From DASQBT01 sp049578545 (lineage in GTDB: Bacteria; Pseudomonadota; Gammaproteobacteria; Burkholderiales; Thiobacillaceae): DNA of 64,000 bases. Below the pieces are notes generated by a model. That model saw only the letters and a list, made by a program, of their open reading frames with translations, was not told the DNA's origin and made no database searches. Shown piece after piece: positions 26,129 through 35,257 of the stretch. Positions within the stretch are counted from its first letter, which is position 1, and each line of letters opens with the position of its first letter. The stretch spans positions 15,284 through 79,283 of the forward strand of contig JBAUMF010000023.1 of the NCBI GenBank assembly GCA_049578545.1, given 5' to 3'. The position numbers were made by a program, and so were the translations under genes.

Positions 26129-26918
26129 CTGGCCCGCTTCACTTACTGCACTGCTCTGGATGTTCGCCCTGGGCGGTACAGTCTGGCTTGCCAGCCTGCC
26201 CCTGAAAAATGCCAGCATCGTCGACAGTTTCTGGGCCCTGTTCTTTGTAGTGGGTGCATGGGCCTACGGCTCCTCGGAGGAGCAGGCAGGGTACAGAACC
26301 CTGCTGATTGCCGTGCTGCTGGGTATTTGGGCGGCAAGACTTGCTGTCTACATCACCTGGCGCAACTGGGGGCACGGTGAAGATCGGCGCTACCAGACCA
26401 TCCGTGCGCGCAACCAGCCACATTACGAAATCAAGAGCCTGATCTACGTATTTGGACTGCAGGCAGTGCTGGCCTGGTTTGTAGCCCTGCCCCTGATGGG
26501 CGCAATGACCGGTCAACGCGCTCTTGGCTGGCTGGATGCATTGGGTGCCGTCATCTGGTTGAGCGGATTCCTGTTTGAAACCATTGCCGACTGGCAGCTT
26601 GCACGCTTCAAGGCCGACCCCGCCAACGCCGGCAAGGTCATGGCAAGCGGACTGTGGCGCTATACCCGCCATCCCAACTATTTTGGCGAATCGCTGATCT
26701 GGTGGGGGTTCTGGCTCATCGCTGCAGCGGCTGGCCATGCCTGGACCATCCTTTCACCTGTGGTGATGACCCTGATGCTGCTAAAGGTCTCAGGCGTGGC
26801 GCTGCTGGAAAAAGACATCAAGGCGCGACGCCCTGAATATGCCGACTACATCCGCCGCACCAATGCCTTCATCCCGGGTCCGCCCCGAAACCGAATATCC
26901 GAGGGGGATGCGATATGA
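26118..26918 (+). CDS. DUF1295 membrane protein (steroid 5-alpha reductase-like)
   Basis: 266 residues with about seven membrane helices. The C-terminal half has the 3-oxo-5-alpha-steroid 4-dehydrogenase/isoprenylcysteine methyltransferase-like signature GLWRYTRHPNYFGESLIWWGFWL and EKDIKARRPEYADYIRRTNAFIPGPP. DUF1295 proteins are predicted NADPH-dependent membrane reductases; a lipid C=C reductase role is plausible here. ATG 26118 or 26106 could both serve; both overlap DUF2878. Confidence 0.82.
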   Translation: MAFDWPASLTALLWMFALGGTVWLASLPLKNASIVDSFWALFFVVGAWAYGSSEEQAGYRTLLIAVLLGIWAARLAVYITWRNWGHGEDRRYQTIRARNQPHYEIKSLIYVFGLQAVLAWFVALPLMGAMTGQRALGWLDALGAVIWLSGFLFETIADWQLARFKADPANAGKVMASGLWRYTRHPNYFGESLIWWGFWLIAAAAGHAWTILSPVVMTLMLLKVSGVALLEKDIKARRPEYADYIRRTNAFIPGPPRNRISEGDAI

Positions 26919-27607
26919 ACTCCTTCGCCAGTTTCCTGCGCCACTTACTGACGGCCGTGGTCTGTGCAGCTGTTCTGGTGTCCCCGGCCCATGCCTATCC
27001 CTCACAGGAGTGGCGCTTCAATGTCCTGCTCGATAACAAGCCGATTGGCCAGCACCGCTTCAGACTCAAGCTCGAAAGTGATCACCAGGTCCTGCAAAGC
27101 GAAGCCGACTACAACATCAGGATTCTGGGGTTCAGCGTCTTCCGATATCAGCACGTCGCAACTGAGCGCTGGGAGGGAGGCTGTCTGACGGACATTCAAT
27201 CACGCACGGACCACAACGGGGAGGTAAGCGTACTCGAGGGCAGAAGAAATAATGCGGGATTCATGCTAAGCAATCCAAACGGGGAAACCACTCTTGCTGG
27301 CTGCATCATGAGTTTCGCCTATTGGAATCCGGCAATCCTGACCCAGCCCTCCCTGCTCAATGCGCAGACCGGTGACTATCTCCCCATCCGGGTTCAAGAC
27401 ATGGGCAGTGATTCATTGGCTCTGGCCAACAGCGAGGTCATGGCCAAACGCTACCGCCTGATCACCAGCAAGTTCAGCATTGACCTGTGGTACGGCAGCA
27501 ACAATGAATGGCTGGCACTTGAGACCCGGACAGAGGGTGGGCGACTGCTGCGCTATGTAATCGATCCTGCCTACTACAGTCTTAACCGGAAGAACCATTA
27601 TGCCTAA
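26915..27607 (+). CDS. DUF6134 family secreted protein
   Basis: 230 residues with a signal peptide (to about PAHAYPS) and a beta-rich body beginning WRFNVLLDNKPIGQHRFRL, similar in plan to DUF3108/DUF6134 proteins of the envelope. It contains two Cys (C89 and C128 approximately) that could form a disulfide. Overlaps both neighbours (four and eight bases). Function unknown; context suggests binding or handling of modified lipids in the periplasm. Confidence 0.65.
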   Translation: MNSFASFLRHLLTAVVCAAVLVSPAHAYPSQEWRFNVLLDNKPIGQHRFRLKLESDHQVLQSEADYNIRILGFSVFRYQHVATERWEGGCLTDIQSRTDHNGEVSVLEGRRNNAGFMLSNPNGETTLAGCIMSFAYWNPAILTQPSLLNAQTGDYLPIRVQDMGSDSLALANSEVMAKRYRLITSKFSIDLWYGSNNEWLALETRTEGGRLLRYVIDPAYYSLNRKNHYA

Positions 27608-28133
27608 GCACATGCTTGCCCCACTCCTGCTGCTGGCTGGCTGCGCCAGCAACAGCCATCCACCGATGCCCACCGTGGCCAATGTTGATCTTGAACGCTT
27701 CATGGGCGACTGGTATGTGATCGCCAATATCCCCACCTTCGTCGAGAAGGGTGCACACAATGCGATCGAATCCTATCGACTGAATCCGGATGGTACGGTG
27801 CAGACGACATTCACTTTCCGCAAAGATGGCTTCAATGGCGAAACGAGGACGTATCACCCGACGGGTTTCGTGGTGCCGGCCACCGGCAATGCCGTCTGGG
27901 GCATGCAGTTCTTCTGGCCGATCAAGGCGGATTACCGCATCGTCTATCTCACGCCAAGCTACGACCAGACCGTGATTGGCCGCAATGATCGCGACTATGT
28001 CTGGATCATGGCGAGAACCCCGTCCGTTGCGGATGCCGATTACGCCGCCATACTCGAACACCTGAAACGGCTGGGCTACGACGTTTCTGCCATTCAGAAG
28101 GTCCCGCAGAGCTGGGAAGCCAGACAGCCATGA
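27600..28133 (+). CDS. blc: Outer-membrane lipocalin (Blc type) lipoprotein
   Basis: 177 residues: a lipobox LLLLAGC (Cys at about 15), then the lipocalin motif GDWYVIANIPTFVEKGAHNAIESY and the C-terminal R-containing strand DRDYVWIMARTPS. Blc-type lipocalins bind fatty acids or lysophospholipids at the outer membrane and are induced under membrane stress. It overlaps the desaturase start by four bases. Confidence 0.9.
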   Translation: MPKHMLAPLLLLAGCASNSHPPMPTVANVDLERFMGDWYVIANIPTFVEKGAHNAIESYRLNPDGTVQTTFTFRKDGFNGETRTYHPTGFVVPATGNAVWGMQFFWPIKADYRIVYLTPSYDQTVIGRNDRDYVWIMARTPSVADADYAAILEHLKRLGYDVSAIQKVPQSWEARQP

Positions 28134-29047
28134 CGGACCCAATCAACCGCCTGTACCAATGGTTCGACAACGAAGCCGTCGAAGGCGGCCCTCCCGGCAT
28201 CGACTGGCTGAGAGTGATGCCGTTTCTTGCCTTGCATGTTGCCAGCCTGGCGGTACTTTGGGTTGGGTTCAGCCCCGTGGCCCTGCTGGCCGCAGTCATG
28301 ATGTACGCCATCAGGATGTTTGCCATCACCGCGTTTTATCACCGCTATTTCTCGCATCGCGCCTTCAAGACCAGCCGCTGGCTGCAATTTGCCTTTGCCC
28401 TGATTGCAGCAACAGCGACCCAACGCGGCCCGCTCTGGTGGGCTTCCCATCATCGGAATCATCACCGGCATTCGGACAGTGCAGAAGATGCGCACAGCCC
28501 CCAGAAGGGATTCTGGTGGAGCCACCTCGGCTGGTTTCTCGACAGCGCCAACTTTCCCCCGCGCAAAGAGCTGATCAGGGACTTTTCGTGTTACCGCGAA
28601 CTGCGCTTTCTCGATCGCTATGATTTTCTGGCCCCGATCCTTGCGGCCGTCACGCTGTTTGCCCTGGGGGCGTGGCTGGAGTCCGTCAAGCCGGAATTGA
28701 ACACCAACGGCTGGCAGATGCTGGTCTGGGGATTTGTGATTTCGACCATCGTGTTGTACCACGCAACCTTCACCATCAATTCGCTCGCGCATCGCTGCGG
28801 CTCGCGTCGCTATGCCACCCGCGACAGCAGCCGCAATAACGCCTGGCTTGCCTTGATGACCTTTGGCGAGGGCTGGCACAACAATCATCATCATTTTCCC
28901 GGCTCAGCGCGCCAGGGCTTCTACTGGTGGGAAATCGATGTCACGTGGTACGGGCTCAAACTGATGTCGTGGCTGGGTTTGATCTGGGACATCAGGCCGG
29001 TTCCCGCAATCATGCGCGACGCACGGCGCGCAGGGCGGCAGTCATGA
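28130..29047 (+). CDS. Membrane fatty acid desaturase (delta-9 acyl-CoA/acyl lipid type)
   Basis: 305 residues with four membrane helices and the three histidine boxes of the di-iron desaturases: HRYFSHR, HRNHHRH and HNNHHHF. It introduces a cis double bond in an acyl chain using O2. Within this operon it would supply the unsaturated chains that the two CFA-like methyltransferases act on. It overlaps the next gene by four bases. Confidence 0.92.
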   Translation: MTDPINRLYQWFDNEAVEGGPPGIDWLRVMPFLALHVASLAVLWVGFSPVALLAAVMMYAIRMFAITAFYHRYFSHRAFKTSRWLQFAFALIAATATQRGPLWWASHHRNHHRHSDSAEDAHSPQKGFWWSHLGWFLDSANFPPRKELIRDFSCYRELRFLDRYDFLAPILAAVTLFALGAWLESVKPELNTNGWQMLVWGFVISTIVLYHATFTINSLAHRCGSRRYATRDSSRNNAWLALMTFGEGWHNNHHHFPGSARQGFYWWEIDVTWYGLKLMSWLGLIWDIRPVPAIMRDARRAGRQS

Positions 29048-30330
29048 AAATTGCCGTCGTCGGCAGCGGCATTGCCGGCCTCACCGCTGCCTGGCATCTG
29101 CATCGCGAAGGCCATGCAATTACGATTTACGAAGCGGACAACCGTGTCGGCGGCCATGCGCATACCCATGACATCGAGTGGGATGGCAGCCACTATGCAA
29201 TTGACAGCGGCTTCATTGTCTTCAACGACTGGACCTATCCGAACTTCATCGGCATGCTGGAAGAACTGGACGTCCCCTCCCAGCCCAGCAGCATGAGTTT
29301 TTCCGTGCAGGATGAAAAAACCGGGCTGGAGTACAACGGCACCAGCCTCAACACCCTGTTTGCGCAACGGCTCAATCTTCTGCGCCCAAGTTTCTACTGC
29401 ATGATTGCAGATATCCTTCGGTTCAACCGGGAAGCAACGGCCTGGTTGCAGGCTGATGATGGCACTCAACCCACCCTGGGTGGGTTTCTCGACTTGAATA
29501 ACTACGGCGAGACGTTCAGGAATCATTACATTCTGCCCATGGGGGCAGCAATCTGGTCGGCCAGTCCAAGGCAGATGCTGGATTGTCCAGCCCGCTTCTT
29601 CATCCGCTTCTTTGCGCACCACGGCATGCTGTCCGTCGACAACCGTCCGCAATGGCGGGTGATCAGTGGCGGCTCGGCACGTTATGTGGAAAAGCTCAGC
29701 GCCGGCTTTGCCAGCCGAATCAGGATCAGCACACCCGTTCAGTGGGTAAGACGGACGGCTGTCGGTGTCATGGTCCAGGCCGCGCAGCATGATGCCGAAC
29801 CCTACGATGCGTTGTTCATGGCTTGCCACAGTGACCAGGCGCTCAAGCTGCTGGCCGACCCAAGCCCGGCGGAAACCGAGGTACTCTCCGCCATGCCATA
29901 CCAGCGCAATATTGCCGTCCTGCACACCGACGATCGCATGATGCCACGCAGGCGGCTGGCCCATGCAGCCTGGAATTACCACCTGCCTCGCCATGATGAA
30001 CAGCCCGTCTCGGTCACCTACTCGATGAATATCCTGCAGGGCCTGGATGCCCCGGTTCAATTCCTGGTGACCCTGAACCGCGAGCAGGACATTGACCCGA
30101 GGAAAGTGCTCGCCCGCATGGAATACGACCACCCCCTGTTCACCGCGCATGCGTTGGCAGCGCGGGCCCGCCAGGCCGAAATCAACGGCGAGCGTCACAC
30201 CTACTATTGCGGGGCTTACTGGCGCAACGGCTTTCACGAAGACGGCGTGGTCAGCAGCCTCCGCGCACTGACACACTTTCAGCAACGGGTCCGGCACAAT
30301 GAAGAGCTGCTTGTACGAAGGGTGGGTTAG
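29044..30330 (+). CDS. FAD-dependent amine-oxidase-like oxidoreductase
   Basis: 428 residues. The N-terminal dinucleotide fold MKIAVVGSGIAGLTAAWHLHREGH with GxGxxG is followed by a flavin amine oxidase body (RVGGHAHTHD, GFIVFNDWTYPNF) and a C-terminal FAD contact near YYCGAYWRNGFHEDGV. This family recurs with DUF1365 and CFA-like genes in light/singlet-oxygen regulons; a role in furan fatty acid or other acyl-chain oxidation has been discussed, but the substrate is not fixed by sequence. It overlaps DUF1365 by 32 bases. Confidence 0.88.
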   Translation: MKIAVVGSGIAGLTAAWHLHREGHAITIYEADNRVGGHAHTHDIEWDGSHYAIDSGFIVFNDWTYPNFIGMLEELDVPSQPSSMSFSVQDEKTGLEYNGTSLNTLFAQRLNLLRPSFYCMIADILRFNREATAWLQADDGTQPTLGGFLDLNNYGETFRNHYILPMGAAIWSASPRQMLDCPARFFIRFFAHHGMLSVDNRPQWRVISGGSARYVEKLSAGFASRIRISTPVQWVRRTAVGVMVQAAQHDAEPYDALFMACHSDQALKLLADPSPAETEVLSAMPYQRNIAVLHTDDRMMPRRRLAHAAWNYHLPRHDEQPVSVTYSMNILQGLDAPVQFLVTLNREQDIDPRKVLARMEYDHPLFTAHALAARARQAEINGERHTYYCGAYWRNGFHEDGVVSSLRALTHFQQRVRHNEELLVRRVG

Positions 30331-31063
30331 GCACCGCCGTTATCTTCCACGGCCGCATGCTTTCAGCTACCGGCTTTTCATGGCATGCCTCAACCTGGAT
30401 GAGCTTGACACGATCTTTGCAGGGCACTGGCTGTGGTCGACCCGCTTACCCGCCCTCGCCTGGTTTCGCCGCGCCGACCATCTGGGAGCGGGCAGCCAGC
30501 CGCTCAAGCAGTCTGTACTGGACCTGGTAGAGGCACGTCTGTATTTTCGCCCACGCGGGCCGGTGTTTCTCGTCACCCACCTGCGCTACTTTGGCCATGG
30601 CTTCAACCCTGTCAGTTTCTATTACTGCCACTCGGAAGATGGCGAGCGCATCGAAGCGATTGTGGCCGAAATAAACAATACCCCATGGGGCGAGCAATAC
30701 TGCTACGTACTGGATGCCCGGGACCACCTCGGAAAGCGCATGCATTCCTTTCGCATGCAAAAGGTCTTCCACGTGTCGCCCTTCATGCCGATGGAACAGT
30801 CCTATGACTGGCGTTTTTCACGGCCGGAAAACATGCTGCTGGTCCACATGACCAGTGAAGAAAATGGATCGGTCAGCTTCGATGCCACGCTCCATCTCGA
30901 GAGGAAATCTATCAATTCATGGGCTCTGGCGCGGGCCCTGATCCAGTACCCACTGATGACCGTGAAGGTGGTTGTCGCCATCTATTGGCAGGCGTTTCGA
31001 TTGTGGCTCAAGCGCATTCCGTTCCATTCGCATCCCGTAAATGTCACCAAGGAGGTGTCGTGA
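30299..31063 (+). CDS. DUF1365 family protein
   Basis: 254 residues: opening MKSCLYEGWVRHRRYLPRPHAFSYRLFMACLNLDEL, with FGHGFNPVSFYYC and EINNTPWGEQYCYVLD, are standard DUF1365 marks. Function is not established; the family is nearly always between a flavin oxidoreductase and a CFA synthase homologue, as here. Its stop overlaps the next ATG by one base. Confidence 0.9.
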   Translation: MKSCLYEGWVRHRRYLPRPHAFSYRLFMACLNLDELDTIFAGHWLWSTRLPALAWFRRADHLGAGSQPLKQSVLDLVEARLYFRPRGPVFLVTHLRYFGHGFNPVSFYYCHSEDGERIEAIVAEINNTPWGEQYCYVLDARDHLGKRMHSFRMQKVFHVSPFMPMEQSYDWRFSRPENMLLVHMTSEENGSVSFDATLHLERKSINSWALARALIQYPLMTVKVVVAIYWQAFRLWLKRIPFHSHPVNVTKEVS

Positions 31064-32352
31064 TGAAATCTTCGATATCCATAGTCCCGCCAATGTCCCC
31101 TGCGCGTACCCTGCAGCTGCCCTGGCTGGGTAGCCTCGCCAGGAAGTTGCTGCTGAGCATGCTGTCGCGGATGAAATCCGGGCGCCTCACCCTGATCGAT
31201 GGCAAGAAACGGCATGTGTTCGGTTCCGGTCCCGCCGACGCGCCCCATCCGACCCTGCAGGTGCTTGATTTCTCGTTCTATGCCGACGCCCTGCTGGGCG
31301 GGTCGATTGGCGTGGCGGAAAGCTACATGCTGGGCAACTGGAAAACCGACCGCCTCACTGATCTCATCCGGCTCATGGTACTGAACCGCGACCTCATTGA
31401 CAGCATGGATGGACGCGGCTTGGCTCGCCTGGCCGCGCCGCTGCGCAGGCTGCTGCACTGGATGAAGCGCAACACGCAGGAGGGAAGCCGCCGCAACATC
31501 GCCGCCCACTATGATCTCGGCAATGAATTCTTCGCCTGCTTTCTGGATGAGACCTGGATGTACTCCAGTGCCATTTTCGAACGGCCGGACATGACCCTGG
31601 CCGAAGCCTCCACCGCCAAGCTCGACCGCATCTGCAAAAAACTGACGCTCAAGCCGGAGGACAGCGTGCTGGAAATCGGCACCGGGTGGGGCGGCTTTGC
31701 CATCCATGCGGCCAGGCGCTATGGCTGCCACGTCACCACGACGACCATTTCAGCGGAACAGTATGCGCTTGCCAAAGCACGTGTCCATGCGGCAGGCCTG
31801 GAAGACCGGATCACCCTGCTCATGGAGGACTACCGCAATCTGGATGGTCAATACGACAAGCTGGTTTCGATCGAAATGATCGAGGCCGTCGGCCACCAGT
31901 ACTACGATACGTATTTTCGCCAATGCAGCAAACTGCTGAAACCGCACGGCCAGTTTCTGCTGCAGGGCATCACCATCAGCGATCAGCGTTTCGAGGCAGC
32001 GGCACAAAGCGTGGATTTCATCCAGCGCTACATTTTCCCCGGCTCCACCATTCCATCAGTCACTGCACTGCTGGCCAGCGCCACCCGAGCCTCGGACATG
32101 CGCCTGTTCCATCTCGAGGACATTGGCCCCCATTACGCCACCACGCTGGCGCACTGGCGCAGGAATTATCTTGCCCGCATCGATGACATACGCGCGCTGG
32201 GTTATGGCGAAGAATTCATCCGCATGTGGGAATTTTACCTGTGTTATTGCGAAGGCGGATTTGCCGAGCGCGCACTGGGTGACGTGCAGATGCTGCTGGT
32301 CAAGCCCGGCGCACGGCCTCAATCCATGGTGCCTGCCCTCCAACAGCTGTGA
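31063..32352 (+). CDS. CFA synthase homologue with altered bicarbonate-site residues
   Basis: 429 residues, full-length CFA architecture. The SAM motif is LEIGTGWGGFAIHAA. Relative to E. coli Cfa (residues recalled), the active-site Cys (QYSCAYW) is replaced by Ser (MYSSAIF) and His in LLHTIG by Gln (LLQGIT), while the Glu (IEMIEAVG) remains. A methyl transfer without ring closure, or with a different base, is possible. An excellent ribosome site AAGGAGGT lies six bases before ATG 31063. Confidence 0.88.
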   Translation: MKSSISIVPPMSPARTLQLPWLGSLARKLLLSMLSRMKSGRLTLIDGKKRHVFGSGPADAPHPTLQVLDFSFYADALLGGSIGVAESYMLGNWKTDRLTDLIRLMVLNRDLIDSMDGRGLARLAAPLRRLLHWMKRNTQEGSRRNIAAHYDLGNEFFACFLDETWMYSSAIFERPDMTLAEASTAKLDRICKKLTLKPEDSVLEIGTGWGGFAIHAARRYGCHVTTTTISAEQYALAKARVHAAGLEDRITLLMEDYRNLDGQYDKLVSIEMIEAVGHQYYDTYFRQCSKLLKPHGQFLLQGITISDQRFEAAAQSVDFIQRYIFPGSTIPSVTALLASATRASDMRLFHLEDIGPHYATTLAHWRRNYLARIDDIRALGYGEEFIRMWEFYLCYCEGGFAERALGDVQMLLVKPGARPQSMVPALQQL

Positions 32353-32371
32353 ACTCGCGTTTGCCTTGCAG

Positions 32372-32911
32372 ATGCTGCCCATGAATGCGCCGGCCTCCTG
32401 CATGCAGCTAATGATCGATGACCGCAGCAGCCACAGTCTGCTGTCCAGTATCGGCACCCAGTGGCGGCTCGTCACGGACAAGGTCATGGGCGGCGTATCC
32501 AGTAGCAGGATGCAATTGACCACAGTGGAGGGGCGCCCCTGTCTCAGGCTCACTGGTGAGGTCAGCCTCGACAACAACGGCGGGTTCGTGCAGGCCAGTC
32601 TGGACCTGACTGCTGACGGAAACCTGGACGCACGCAACTATGCCGGCATTGAACTGGATGTCTATGGCAATGGAGAAACCTACAACGTCCACCTGCGCAG
32701 CGAAGACACCCTCATCGTCTGGCAATCCTATCGGAGTTCGTTTGATGCGGCGCCAAGATGGCAAACCCTGCGCTTGCCTTTCGCCGGGTTTATTCCTTAT
32801 CGCACTGATGCCTCACTGAATCCAGGCAAGCTGCGCCGTCTTGGCCTGGTCGCGATCGGACGCAAAATGTCGGCAGATCTGTGTGTTGGTCGAATTGCGC
32901 TGTATCGGTGA
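32372..32911 (+). CDS. CIA30 family protein
   Basis: 179 residues. The body matches the complex I intermediate-associated protein 30 (CIA30) domain: WRLVTDKVMGGVSSSRMQ, GFVQASLDL, NYAGIELDVYGNGETYNVHLR and WQTLRLPFAGFIP. This is a galactose-binding-like beta-sandwich. The start is uncertain: ATGs occur at 32372, 32381, 32402 and 32411, and the last two would give the typical family opening. Last gene of the operon. In bacteria the family is often beside DUF1365/CFA genes; its role there is unknown. Confidence 0.75.
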   Translation: MLPMNAPASCMQLMIDDRSSHSLLSSIGTQWRLVTDKVMGGVSSSRMQLTTVEGRPCLRLTGEVSLDNNGGFVQASLDLTADGNLDARNYAGIELDVYGNGETYNVHLRSEDTLIVWQSYRSSFDAAPRWQTLRLPFAGFIPYRTDASLNPGKLRRLGLVAIGRKMSADLCVGRIALYR

Positions 32912-33333
32912 GCCTGCGACAAAGAAGGGCCTGGTTTGCCATGACGTTAATTGGCAAGGATGGAGCCCAACGGGTCAAGAGGCTTGCTGTTTTTGCACAG
33001 GTTTGCTGGGTGAAGGTGCCGAAACGCCGGAGCTCAATGCGGGCAGCTCGGGTCAATCAACCCATTAGGGCCCTTGGTGTCTCGCACACCGACAACGCAA
33101 CATGTTGGGAGGTCGGTTAAGGATGGTGCAAGGCGAGCCGTGCGATGGGTTTGGACCAGGTCATTTCCAACTTTTCTCGCAAGATCGCTTTCAGTGTGCC
33201 ACTTGTTGGATGGGTCAAATCCCGGTCCTTGCCAGGACTCGCTTCACCGTGATCCATCGTATCGGGCAACGGACACCCTCTGAATATCGGCCAGACCGGA
33301 AAGGTAATTCAAAATACGACAGTACCCGCGGGA
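32912..33333. other. Intergenic region between lipid operon and nifM
   Basis: 422 bases without a supportable gene; the short plus-strand frames here have no family resemblance. An inverted repeat TTGCCA...TGGCAA at about 32937-32958 lacks a T-run. Convergent ends of the two operons meet here. Confidence 0.6.
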
Positions 33334-34200
33334 TTAAGCTGCCCTGGTTTGCTGCTTGGCGTCTTGCTTTGGCGCATTCTGTTGGATTTGCTTGAGCCAG
33401 GCGTTCTGGCAGATGCGCTTGCGACGGTTGAACAGCAGTTCCCGTATTGCCCCCTGTACCTCTCCCAACGTGAGTTTTCGTGCAGGCGTGCGCTTGTCGC
33501 AGCGCAGCAGGTGCAGGCCCAAGGGTGATTCCACCACGCCGCTCAGCTGCATGGGTTCAAGCTCAAACAATTCAGATTCCAGTTCTGCATAAAGCTGGCC
33601 GTGCTTTACTTCTCCCAACAAGCCACCTTGCAGAGCGGTGGGACATTCGGAATGCTTCATGGCCTGCTCTTCAAAACGGGCCGGCTCCTTGATCAGGCGG
33701 GCAGCGATGGATTCGATGCGCTTGCGGGAAGCTTCGCGGGTGTTCTCCGGCAGATCTTCATTGATCGTTAGCAGAATGTGGCGGGCAGTGCGGGTTTCGG
33801 GGTGATGAAACTGTTCAGGGTGATAATGGTAGTAAAGTTCGATGTCGATGTCGCTGACCTTTGCTGCTCGGCTGCCCACTCTTTCCAGCACACTTTCCAC
33901 TTTCAGTTCCCTTTGCAGGGCAGCGGCAAAGGCGGGAATGGTGAGGCCGTTTCCGGCCAGGTCGGCTTGCAATTCATCCTCGTTTTCATAGCGTCCGCGG
34001 ATTTCCGCCAGCGCCGAATTCAGGGTAGCCTCGGGCACGACCACTTCACGGGCGTCATGAGTCCCAAGCACCACGGATTCCAACTCGAACTGCCTGGTGG
34101 CCATGCGCTCCACCCGCCGCAGTTCTTCCGTATTCAGGGTGTTCGGGTTCTTGCCGTACATGCTGTGCGCGGTCTTAAGGACCAGATAGGCGACGTTCAT
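33334..34200 (-). CDS. nifM: Nitrogenase maturation peptidyl-prolyl isomerase NifM
   Basis: 288 residues. The C-terminal half is a parvulin-type PPIase (ETRTARHILLTINEDL, EEQAMKHSECPTALQGGLLGEVKHGQLYAELESELFELE, SPLGLHLLRCDKRTPA) after a helical N-terminal region. NifM is needed to fold the NifH iron protein. It overlaps nifZ by four bases and is the last gene of the iscA-nifUSV operon. nifH is not in the window. Confidence 0.92.
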   Translation of the reverse strand: MNVAYLVLKTAHSMYGKNPNTLNTEELRRVERMATRQFELESVVLGTHDAREVVVPEATLNSALAEIRGRYENEDELQADLAGNGLTIPAFAAALQRELKVESVLERVGSRAAKVSDIDIELYYHYHPEQFHHPETRTARHILLTINEDLPENTREASRKRIESIAARLIKEPARFEEQAMKHSECPTALQGGLLGEVKHGQLYAELESELFELEPMQLSGVVESPLGLHLLRCDKRTPARKLTLGEVQGAIRELLFNRRKRICQNAWLKQIQQNAPKQDAKQQTRAA

Positions 34201-34676
34201 AGCGCTGAATTGGATTCTTGACCGGATCCGGTTATGGTCGATTGCGTCGATTCCAAAACGTTCTCCGGCACCTGCAAGGTGTGTCCCGGAAAGTGCACGT
34301 GGTATTGCACGCGCGCCCCGCTTTCGCGCAGGACTTTCATCACTTCCCCCTCGGTGCCGACCTGTACCATCACCTCGCCGCCCACGGCGAGGGACAGGGC
34401 CGCGCGCACTTTTTCCCTCGTCTCAAAACGGCTCGGATTCCAAGGTTCATCAGCGCCGATCAGTTCTTCCTCACGGCAACCCACCATGCGGCCCTGATCG
34501 AGAAAGTTCACCGTGTAAATGATCTGTTCCTGAAGAAAGGTTCCCACGTTCATGACGAAACCCACCGAGCCGCGGCGCACCAGCAGGTTGCCCACGTCCA
34601 TTCCCGGGTAGGTGCCGTCGTTGCGCACGTTGCGGGTGACCCGCACCTGATCGCCGTAGTCGAAGCGGGTTTGCAT
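34197..34676 (-). CDS. nifZ: Nitrogen fixation protein NifZ
   Basis: 159 residues with FDYGDQVRVTRNVRNDGTYPGMDVGNLLVRRGSVGFVMNVGTFLQEQIIYTVNF, the NifZ signature. NifZ assists P-cluster formation in the MoFe protein. ATG 34676 (MQTRFDYGD) follows a GAGG; the upstream frame to 34769 lies in nifW. A second, shorter NifZ is encoded at 44986-45264. Confidence 0.93.
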   Translation of the reverse strand: MQTRFDYGDQVRVTRNVRNDGTYPGMDVGNLLVRRGSVGFVMNVGTFLQEQIIYTVNFLDQGRMVGCREEELIGADEPWNPSRFETREKVRAALSLAVGGEVMVQVGTEGEVMKVLRESGARVQYHVHFPGHTLQVPENVLESTQSTITGSGQESNSAL

Positions 34677-34686
34677 TGTGCGAACC

Positions 34687-35109
34687 TCAACCGTGAATCG
34701 TCGCCTCGGCGCTGTGGCAGCCACCGCCGCCACAGCCGCAGCCGGACTCGGGCGCCACTGGAGCGGCACCGGTCTCTATGCGATTGAGAGTGATCGCAGT
34801 CACGGGGACAAACGTCGTCTGGGGCTCGTGCATGTGGAAGACCTTGAATACCTTCTCGGTCAACGCATCGGAACTTACGAAATCGCCGTAAGCCTGCGCC
34901 AGCAAACGGACATAGGTCGCCCTGCGCTCATCCTCGCCTTCGTCGCATGACAGTTCGCCTGCCTTGGCGAGGTAGTCATGAAAGCGCTGCAGGATGTGCA
35001 GGCGATTGACGTGCACCACACTGGGATCAAAAGCTATGCTGAAGTAATTAAGAAAATCCTCGGCAGATTCCAGATCTTCCATCGCCTCGTCCAGGGTCAG
35101 TTCATCCAT
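34687..35109 (-). CDS. nifW: Nitrogenase-stabilizing/protective protein NifW
   Basis: 140 residues. The N-terminal 110 match NifW (DLESAEDFLNYFSIAFDPSVVHVNRLHILQRFHDYL). The C-terminal tail is unusual for its CGCGGGGCH cluster, a possible metal-binding end. NifW associates with the MoFe protein and protects it from oxygen. AAAGGTG precedes the ATG. It is separated from the upstream TPR gene by 148 bases and from nifZ by ten. Confidence 0.92.
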   Translation of the reverse strand: MDELTLDEAMEDLESAEDFLNYFSIAFDPSVVHVNRLHILQRFHDYLAKAGELSCDEGEDERRATYVRLLAQAYGDFVSSDALTEKVFKVFHMHEPQTTFVPVTAITLNRIETGAAPVAPESGCGCGGGGCHSAEATIHG

Positions 35110-35131
35110 GATTCACCTTTCATTTTGATTG

Positions 35132-35155
35132 TTCACGCCGCCGTTCACGCCGCCT
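35132..35155. repeat. Tandem 12-mer in the nifW leader
   Basis: GTTCACGCCGCC occurs twice in tandem in the 148-base gap upstream of nifW. No promoter was recognised in the gap. Confidence 0.5.
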
Positions 35156-35257
35156 GCCTCCGTTGCGATATCAGCAACCTGCGTCCCGTCGGTTCGGCGG
35201 TTGGCAGCATTCGCGGCCGGTCGCACCTACCGCGCGGCGGCGGGCACTGCTCCCTAC

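Noticed and set aside
28921..30297. 458-codon minus-strand frame opposite the desaturase and FAD oxidoreductase genes
   Set aside because: It is a shadow of two recognised genes in a GC-rich region, with no ribosome site or known domain.
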